Part shown: positions 58,574-64,000 of the stretch, piece after piece
Position numbering within the stretch: position 1 is the first letter of the stretch
Layout of the letters: each line of letters starts with the position of its first letter
Assembly (NCBI RefSeq): GCF_003946265.1
Contig: NZ_RHNO01000001.1
Span: forward strand, 124,001 to 188,000
Direction of reading: 5' to 3'
From: Levilactobacillus yonginensis
GTDB lineage: Bacteria > Bacillota > Bacilli > Lactobacillales > Lactobacillaceae
DNA length: 64,000 nucleotides
The notes under the pieces: generated by a model
The model's input: only the letters and a program-made list of their open reading frames with translations
The model's database searches: none
What the model was told of the DNA's origin: nothing
Program-made: the position numbers and the translations under genes

Positions 58574-59533
58574 CTAAGCCAACTGAGCTAGTTGTGTGGT
58601 GAGTTCCTGACGCAGGGCTTGTTTAACGACAGCTGGTGCCAGTGTTAGCTGGGCTTCGTTCCCCAGATAGAGACACCACCGGGCGAAGGCATTCAGCTGC
58701 TGTGGCTGGGTAACATCCACGGTACATTCGAGCTTGGCCGTCTGTTGAAAGGGGTCCAAAAACTGGAGTACTGCCGTGGGATGGGGGTGTTGCCGAAACT
58801 GTTGAATGGCTGTGGCGCGTAGAAATAATGTGACGTTCGGTTTAGGTCGCGCGGCTTTGATGGCAACTGTAATTACCTGTGGTTCCAGCGCCTGAGCCTG
58901 GGTGACCGGTGTAATTTCCCGAATGGCTGTCACGGCGATTTCTCGAAAGTGTTGCGTAGTCAGGTCCCAGGCGTCGACGTACCAGGCATCCTGGCGATTG
59001 TAGACGTGTCGGATCCAAACCGTACAAGTGGTATCTACCAGCTGGAACTGCAATTGTCGGTTGGTAAGACACGCGTTAAGCAAGGTCTTGAGCATGGCTG
59101 GCGCAAAGTCGGTGAGCTCGGTCAGTTTGGTATTGGCGGGGTTAGTGTGACTGAAGACCAGCAGTTCTTGTAGTGTCAGGAGGTCATCCTGCTGAGTCTG
59201 GGAGGCAATTGCCACGAGCTTTTCGGTCAGCGTGTTACGGTTCTGCAGGTAGGGCAACTGGGTGTTCAGGGTCGCCAGAAAGCTCACGAACAGAGCCTTG
59301 AGTTCCTCACTGTTAAATTGGACGGCCGGAAGTAGTTGGTTCTGCATGACGGCGTATCCGCCATCGCGGCCGACATTTGCCGTCAGTGGCATGCCAAGTT
59401 CCTGGATATTATTTAGGTCGCGGATGACCGTACTGCGTGAGACGTGAAAGTGGGTCATCAGTTCACGAATCGTAAAGAACTGGCGATTATTGATATAACG
59501 CATCATTGTATTGACCCGAGCCGTTTTATTCAT
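58574..59533 (-). CDS. HTH/WYL-domain transcriptional regulator
   Basis: A 319-residue regulator. ATG 59533 (MNKTARVNTMMRYINNRQFF) follows GGAGAAAATTC; the 38-residue upstream extension is rejected. The N-terminal DeoR-type winged helix includes FTIRELMTHFHVSRSTVIRDL (residues about 20-40). The middle and C-terminus hold the WYL domain (AWYVDAWDLTTQHFREIAVT), which binds small ligands or nucleic acids. It is divergent from two GyrI-like genes 80 bp away and probably controls them. Confidence 0.87.
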   Translation of the reverse strand: MNKTARVNTMMRYINNRQFFTIRELMTHFHVSRSTVIRDLNNIQELGMPLTANVGRDGGYAVMQNQLLPAVQFNSEELKALFVSFLATLNTQLPYLQNRNTLTEKLVAIASQTQQDDLLTLQELLVFSHTNPANTKLTELTDFAPAMLKTLLNACLTNRQLQFQLVDTTCTVWIRHVYNRQDAWYVDAWDLTTQHFREIAVTAIREITPVTQAQALEPQVITVAIKAARPKPNVTLFLRATAIQQFRQHPHPTAVLQFLDPFQQTAKLECTVDVTQPQQLNAFARWCLYLGNEAQLTLAPAVVKQALRQELTTQLAQLA

Positions 59534-59613
59534 GAATTTTCTCCTAATAGTGTCAGTTTTTGAAACTATTAATTCGTATACTGAGTCTATCATCTTAAGG
59601 AGGCCACGACAAT

Positions 59614-60084
59614 ATGGCAAATTACACGATTGAAACGAAACCAGCATTCACTGTTTTAGGGTTAGACAAAGTCTTGACGGGCGGGTTCTCAGAAATGGGT
59701 CAACAGAAGCAGGACTTCTGGCAAAAGATCAACGCCGATCACGCGCTGGACCAACTGACGGGGATCAACGACTATCCATTCGCTGTCAATGAAGCCATTA
59801 ATGGCGAATTTCATTACTACGCCGGTCGGCAGGTTGCTGCTGATACGCAGGCGGCTACTGGCCAACGATTGATTGAATTTCCAGCCGGGAAATACCTGGT
59901 GATCACCGGTACGGCTGCGGATCAAATGGGTCTTTACAATTCCCTGGAAGGCCCAGTCTTTGGTGAAATTCTGCCACAGCTGGATGATTACGCCTACGTA
60001 GGTGGGCCTAACACGTCTTACGTGACGGGGACGGACGCCAATGGTGTTCACGGTGAAATGCTGGTTCCTTTGGTCGAAAAATAG
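59614..60084 (+). CDS. GyrI-like (AraC effector-binding fold) protein
   Basis: A 156-residue stand-alone effector-binding domain. MANYTIETKPAFTVLGLDKV, FHYYAGRQV and EFPAGKYLVITGTA are the usual blocks of the GyrI-like/SHS2 fold that binds small hydrophobic or cationic molecules. AAGGAGG precedes the ATG. The next gene, 19 bp on, encodes a second GyrI-like protein, and a WYL regulator is divergent, suggesting a small sensing or sequestration system. Confidence 0.85.
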   Translation: MANYTIETKPAFTVLGLDKVLTGGFSEMGQQKQDFWQKINADHALDQLTGINDYPFAVNEAINGEFHYYAGRQVAADTQAATGQRLIEFPAGKYLVITGTAADQMGLYNSLEGPVFGEILPQLDDYAYVGGPNTSYVTGTDANGVHGEMLVPLVEK

Positions 60085-60102
60085 GTCAGGAGGTCTGAGC
60101 CG

Positions 60103-60735
60103 ATGAAACACGAATGGCGAAAGGCTGAAAAAGCCTGGTATCTGCCGAAAGAACCGCAAATATTGACGTTACCCAAGCTGAATTTCATTATGATTACCGG
60201 GACGGGAGATCCGAATCAACCAGCCTTCGGTGAGCACGTGGCGGCACTCTATCCCGTTGCGTATGACTTACGGATGGCACTGAAACGCGGCGAGTTGGGC
60301 GAGCCTTACGAGTATACCGTCTATCCGTTAGAGGGTGTGTGGTCCACCAATGATGGTTCACGGGGAACCACTCTCAACAAGGCAGCGTTGACGTATAAAA
60401 TTATGCTGCGCCAACCCGACCGCCTGACTGCGGATGATTTTGCGCAGGCGCTCGCTCGGGTTCAACAGAAGAAAGACAATCCTTGGTTGTCGCAGGTGAA
60501 GTGGGAAACGTACGCGGAAGGGTTAGTCCTACAAACCATTCATCACGGGGCGTTTGATGATGAACCCGCAACCTTTGCGAAGTTACAGGCGGTTTTAAAG
60601 GAACGAAACTATCGCGTTATTCCTACGATGGGCAACTACTGGCACCGAGAAATCTATCTCACCGATCCACGGCGGACGGCACCGGAAAAAGCGAAAACAG
60701 TGTTGCGATATCGAATCGAACAGGTCACGAAGTAG
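60103..60735 (+). CDS. GyrI-like small-molecule binding protein (YdhR/SbmC type)
   Basis: A 210-residue cytoplasmic protein of the GyrI-like family. MKHEWRKAEKAWYLPKEPQI, FIMITGTGDPN and YPLEGVWST match the common form found next to regulators in lactobacilli. The C-terminal MGNYWHREIYLTDPRRTAPE is also conserved. Some members hydrolyse or bind cyclopropanoid or cationic toxins; no such activity can be claimed here. GGAGG precedes the ATG. Confidence 0.85.
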   Translation: MKHEWRKAEKAWYLPKEPQILTLPKLNFIMITGTGDPNQPAFGEHVAALYPVAYDLRMALKRGELGEPYEYTVYPLEGVWSTNDGSRGTTLNKAALTYKIMLRQPDRLTADDFAQALARVQQKKDNPWLSQVKWETYAEGLVLQTIHHGAFDDEPATFAKLQAVLKERNYRVIPTMGNYWHREIYLTDPRRTAPEKAKTVLRYRIEQVTK

Positions 60736-60758
60736 TGCTTAGTTAGGCAACGATGACA

Positions 60759-60788
60759 CAAAAAAGCCACCCAACCGGGTGGCTTTTT
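60759..60788. terminator. Terminator after the GyrI-like pair
   Basis: AAAAAGCCACCC pairs with GGGTGGCTTTTT around AACC. Confidence 0.9.
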
Positions 60789-60863
60789 CAGTAATACCAA
60801 TCGTTTCAACTAGGATAGCTGTGCGCAGTGGTTGACTGCTAAAGCTATCTAGGTTATCAAGAA

Positions 60864-62036
60864 TTATTCAGCGTCGTAAGCAGCTTGGAAGATCTTGACA
60901 ATGTCTTCCTTCGTCCCCTTACGAGGGTTAGAGAAGGCGTTACCGTCTTTCAAAGCGTTTTCGGCCATCAGTTCGAAGTCTTCAGGCTTAGCACCGATTT
61001 CCTTGATGGACTTAGGAATACCAACGTCTTGTGACATTTGCTTCATGGCCTTGATAGCCAATTCGGCAGCGTCACGGGTTGATAAACCGTCCGTGTTTTC
61101 ACCCATGATCTTAGCCAATTCGGCAAAGCGTTCTGGGCAAGCGATGATGTTGTATTCTTCTACGTATGGCAGAAGCAGGGCACAGCAGACACCATGAGGG
61201 GCGTCGTATTGGCCACCGAGTTGGTGAGCCATGGCATGAACGTAACCTAAGTTGGCGTTGTTGAAGGCCATCCCGGCTAACATTTCAGCTTCGACCATCT
61301 TAGTCCGGGCATCCAGGTTGTGACCGTTAGCAACGGCTTCACGTAAGGAAGTTTCAATTAACTTGATGGCTTCGATACATTGTGAGTCGGTGATTGGGTT
61401 GTGGTCCACAGAAACGTATGGTTCGATGGATTGAACAAAGGCGTCCATCCCAGTAGCGGCAGTTAAGCCCTTAGGAACGTCCAACATCAAGGTTGGGTCG
61501 TTGAAGGAAACCAATGGAATGTTCCGCCATGAAACAACAACGAACTTCAAGTGGGTTTCTTCGTTCGTGATAACGGCGTGACGGGTCAGTTCTGAACCGG
61601 TCCCGGCAGTCGTGTTCACAGCAATCAATGGTGGCAAAGCCTTGTCGAGCGTTTCAATCCCAGCTAACTTGGTGATGTCGTCACCGTTAGTCAAGATGAT
61701 CCCGGCACCTTTACCAGTATCATGGGCAGAGCCCCCACCAACAGTAATGATGGAGTCCGCACCGGATTTTTCATAAAGTTTTTTAACTTCTTTAATGTTA
61801 CGGATCTTAGGGTTTGGTTCAACGTTGTTGTAAACAACGTAGTCAACACCGGCAGCCTTCAATGAGGCCAACGTTTGTTGAACGGCACCGCCTTCAAGTC
61901 CTTCAAGGAACTTATCAGTAACGATGACGGGCTTCTTCATGCCAAGAGTCTTTGCACGATCACCAATCTTGTTAATAACGCCAGGGCCAAAAAAGTTGAC
62001 ACTGGGCATCAGGAAATCATAACTACGTTCAGCCAT
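60864..62036 (-). CDS. dhaT: Iron-containing alcohol dehydrogenase, 1,3-propanediol dehydrogenase type
   Basis: A 390-residue group III Fe-dependent dehydrogenase. GGGSAHDTGKGAG binds NAD, TTAGTGSELTRHAVI is the family block, and iron ligands lie in GMDAFVQSIE and YVHAMAHQLGGQYDAPHGV. The N-terminus MAERSYDFLMPSVNFFGPGV is like that of the lactobacillar 1,3-propanediol oxidoreductase, which reduces 3-hydroxypropionaldehyde made from glycerol and so recycles NADH. Lactaldehyde reductase (FucO) is the main alternative. GAAGG precedes the ATG. No glycerol dehydratase genes are in this window. Confidence 0.88.
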   Translation of the reverse strand: MAERSYDFLMPSVNFFGPGVINKIGDRAKTLGMKKPVIVTDKFLEGLEGGAVQQTLASLKAAGVDYVVYNNVEPNPKIRNIKEVKKLYEKSGADSIITVGGGSAHDTGKGAGIILTNGDDITKLAGIETLDKALPPLIAVNTTAGTGSELTRHAVITNEETHLKFVVVSWRNIPLVSFNDPTLMLDVPKGLTAATGMDAFVQSIEPYVSVDHNPITDSQCIEAIKLIETSLREAVANGHNLDARTKMVEAEMLAGMAFNNANLGYVHAMAHQLGGQYDAPHGVCCALLLPYVEEYNIIACPERFAELAKIMGENTDGLSTRDAAELAIKAMKQMSQDVGIPKSIKEIGAKPEDFELMAENALKDGNAFSNPRKGTKEDIVKIFQAAYDAE

Positions 62037-62094
62037 AAAGCAAATGCCTTCTTTCAGAAGTTTTGAAAATCATTAATATCAATTTCACAAGGTA

Positions 62095-62123
62095 ATTATA
62101 ACCGAAATACTTACAGTTGACAA
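62095..62123 (-). promoter_or_regulatory. Promoter of the iron alcohol dehydrogenase
   Basis: Minus-strand TTGTCA (62123-62118), exactly 17 bp, TATAAT (62100-62095). It lies 59 bp upstream of the start codon. Confidence 0.8.
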
Positions 62124-62444
62124 CCGGTTTGCCAAAAAGATTGTTAATTTATTTACAAAACATCGGCAGCCTTGCTATTAAAGGCTTTCAGTTAACAGCT
62201 AAAATTAAGTCGTTCGATTTCAAGTTAACCACCCTGATTATGAAAATTATGATGGATTTCACGAACAGGCGCAGTTTAGCGATTAAATCCGCACCTTTTG
62301 GGCCGGCATTCAATGAAAAGAAAAATATTAATCATATGATTTATATTTTGCGTTAGCCATTGTAGTTATTGACTAGATAGCTTAAAATTAACTTATCGAG
62401 ACATCATTTATACATAGAAAAGTTTTATGCGGAGGTAAGATAAC
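62124..62444. other. AT-rich intergenic region between divergent genes
   Basis: About 320 bp with no credible gene; a 79-residue plus-strand frame at 62117-62356 has no ribosome site. The right end holds GCGGAGG before the lipoprotein ATG and should hold its promoter. No operator or repeat was recognised. Confidence 0.5.
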
Positions 62445-63212
62445 ATGAAAGTGAGAAAACACTGGCTCGTTGCAATTGTGGCACTGTTAGCCATTGGTGG
62501 TTTGGCCGGGTGTTCATCCGGTGTGAACGACCAAGCCAAAAATGCTGATCAAGCAAGTTCAAGCAACTCATCCAATGCCAAGACGGCGAAGGACGAGTCC
62601 ATCTTGAAGGAAGCACAAGAATTAAACGCGGATGGTAAATACAAGAAGTCCAACCAGAAGTTGAGCACCATCGATTTGGCCGACTTGAACAAGAAGGGTT
62701 TTGGCACGCTGAAGACGGAATTCTTCAACCTACAAAAGAGTAACGATAAGTTCTTGTTGAAGAAGAGTCAGTCCGGTAGTAAGACCACTACCACGAACGG
62801 CGGTGGGTCGACGACGTCCAATACCACGCCAACGACTAACAATAGTTTTGATAGCTACGGGAAGTTCACGGGGGACTACTACTTCTACAACGATGATGAT
62901 GGCGACCGGCAACAATCTAGTTTGACCATTAATTCTGATGGTACTGTGGTTCAGAACAACAACGATGGTTCCGCCTTCCACGGTTCAGCTACCGTCAAGA
63001 GTTCTGGTGAGACTGGCGTATTGTCCTACGATGTCACGTCAGATACGAACGATACCAAGAGTATTAATGCTAACGTTGAAGTTGATGTCGTTTGGAGTAA
63101 CGGCGAACACGAAACTTACTATGGCTACATGTCATACGACGGCGATTCCGTGCTGACCGATGGCAAGAGCTACGATGGCGACCTGGTCAACGAAGTTTGG
63201 GTTCACTATTAA
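62445..63212 (+). CDS. Lipoprotein of unknown function
   Basis: A 255-residue protein with a clear lipobox (GGLAGC, Cys at 23) after a basic start and hydrophobic core, so it is lipid-anchored outside the membrane. A Ser/Asn/Lys-rich region (24-50), a helical segment (DESILKEAQELNADGKYKKS), a Thr/Gly/Asn linker (about 108-132) and a C-terminal beta-rich acidic domain (FTGDYYFYNDDDGDR...) follow. The domain was not recognised. GCGGAGG precedes the ATG. The next gene also encodes a lipoprotein. Confidence 0.8.
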   Translation: MKVRKHWLVAIVALLAIGGLAGCSSGVNDQAKNADQASSSNSSNAKTAKDESILKEAQELNADGKYKKSNQKLSTIDLADLNKKGFGTLKTEFFNLQKSNDKFLLKKSQSGSKTTTTNGGGSTTSNTTPTTNNSFDSYGKFTGDYYFYNDDDGDRQQSSLTINSDGTVVQNNNDGSAFHGSATVKSSGETGVLSYDVTSDTNDTKSINANVEVDVVWSNGEHETYYGYMSYDGDSVLTDGKSYDGDLVNEVWVHY

Positions 63213-63232
63213 AGATTAATAATTAAACGAGG

Positions 63233-63276
63233 CACGGGGGATTCTCTGATAACTGGGGACTTGCCCGTGTTTTTTT
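63233..63276 (+). terminator. Terminator after the lipoprotein gene
   Basis: CACGGG pairs with CCCGTG across a long loop, followed by T7. Confidence 0.65.
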
Positions 63277-63300
63277 AATCAAATCGAAGGGAGTCCCTTA

Positions 63301-64000
63301 TGAAAAAATGGGTATTAATGGGTCTGAGCATGTTGGCCGTCGTGGCCCTGGTAAGTGGTTGTCAGAAAAAGACGACCAACAGCGGCAAGGAGTCGGCGGA
63401 CCGGGCGACCCGACCAAGCACGAAGTCTAAGTCATCCAGTAAACGGGCGGCTAGTTCCGCCAGCAAACATCAGGCGACACCAGTTAAAGCAAAACAGTCA
63501 TCGCCGTTCAAACCAATCGTGGCGCAGACCATGGGCCACTTAAAGGGGCAGAATGCTGTCTACGTTCAACAGATTGGGCACGATGCCTACCAGTGGCACG
63601 TTAAGTCACAGAAGGCAGCGAGCGACATTAAACTGTTTATCTTGGCTACCGTGTATCAACAGGTTCAGGCGGGTAAGTTTAATTTAACTGCCACTTACAC
63701 GTTAAAGGATAGCGACAAGGTCGGAGGAACTGGGAGCTTACAGGGGATGGCCGCCGGAACCACGTTGACGAACCAAGAGCTCTTGAAGTATATGATGACG
63801 GTGAGCGACAATACGGCCACCAACGTGGTGATTCGTGAGGTTGGCGGCTTTGACGCCGTTAATCGCGAGATTAAGCGCCTAGGGGCCACGCAGACAGTCC
63901 TCCAACGGAAGATGATGGATCAAAAGTCGTTGGCGGCAGGTAAGGATAACATGACCTCTGCCCTTGACTTGGGTCAATTATTAGTTAAGTTGTGGCAACA
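63301..64000 (+). CDS. Class A beta-lactamase-fold serine hydrolase lipoprotein (3' truncated)
   Basis: The frame is open to the window end (233 codons seen). MKKWVLMGLSMLAVVALVSG is followed by Cys, a lipobox that anchors it outside the cell. A Ser/Lys/Thr-rich linker runs to about residue 65. The domain then shows the SxxK motif as ASDIKLF, with the nucleophile Ser, and the SDN motif as TVSDNTATN. These mark a beta-lactamase2/class A type hydrolase; in lactobacilli such lipoproteins are more likely penicillin-binding-like or esterase-like than true resistance enzymes. The KTG motif would lie beyond the window. AGGGAG precedes the ATG. Confidence 0.85.

Noticed and set aside
62117-62356. 79-residue plus-strand frame
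   Set aside because: Overlaps the promoter of the iron alcohol dehydrogenase and has no ribosome site; basic, low-complexity AT-rich translation.

Overview
The window reads as a piece of chromosome from a Lactobacillaceae bacterium, most like the heterofermentative Levilactobacillus (Lactobacillus brevis) group. This is inferred from the heterodimeric LacL/LacM beta-galactosidase, a malolactic mleR/mleS/mleP locus, a 1,3-propanediol-type iron alcohol dehydrogenase, many CcpA cre sites, AGGAGG ribosome sites with frequent TTG/GTG starts, DUF5776 wall proteins, a T-box and a ThiW TPP riboswitch. No rRNA, tRNA, prophage or CRISPR array was seen.

Layout. 0-8.4 kb: tail of a secreted amidase, a probable stand-alone small RNA, an AlkD-like repair gene, a frameshifted membrane gene, several small secreted proteins and a DMT transporter. 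8.5-13.8 kb: lacLM behind a cre, then a Na+/H+ antiporter. 14-21.5 kb: a redox island with a MerR regulator and three MerR-type (19-bp spacer) promoters in front of oxidoreductases, plus mazEF. 21.6-26.5 kb: yefM/yoeB and the malolactic locus, whose mleS-mleP gap carries two structured repeats. 26.6-32.7 kb: TetR/oxidoreductase pair, LysE and CadD transporters, then three more structured repeats and gtrA. 32.8-40.6 kb: T-box-controlled OppA-like protein, an RHH/SPFH pair, alcohol and aldehyde dehydrogenases, an SMR pump. 40.7-54.3 kb: secreted proteins, a complete IS200/IS605 element next to a TPP riboswitch and thiW, an MFS transporter, and a mosaic partial duplication carrying decayed copies of three genes seen earlier, IS fragments, a secreted tyrosine-type phosphatase and a CAP protein. 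54.3-64 kb: TetR-controlled ABC exporter, CcpA-controlled sugar porter, WYL regulator with two GyrI-like proteins, iron alcohol dehydrogenase, a lipoprotein and the start of a beta-lactamase-fold lipoprotein.

Functional threads: carbon and redox metabolism under CcpA and MerR control, malolactic energy generation, small-molecule export, a remodelled set of secreted proteins, and two toxin-antitoxin modules.

The most unusual signal is non-coding. A dispersed element of about 160-195 bp occurs six times (14.7, 23.4, 23.8, 31.2, 31.5 and 32.0 kb). Each copy folds on paper into a closing stem plus three hairpins, and the stems differ in sequence while still pairing. A second hairpin family (about 110 bp) occurs twice (48.4 and 58.3 kb). 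Other points are a promoter-RNA-terminator unit at 1.46-1.6 kb, a family of small secreted proteins sharing a 'P..l.G.W' start, and parS-like 16-mers. All calls are from reading alone; no search or folding program was run.
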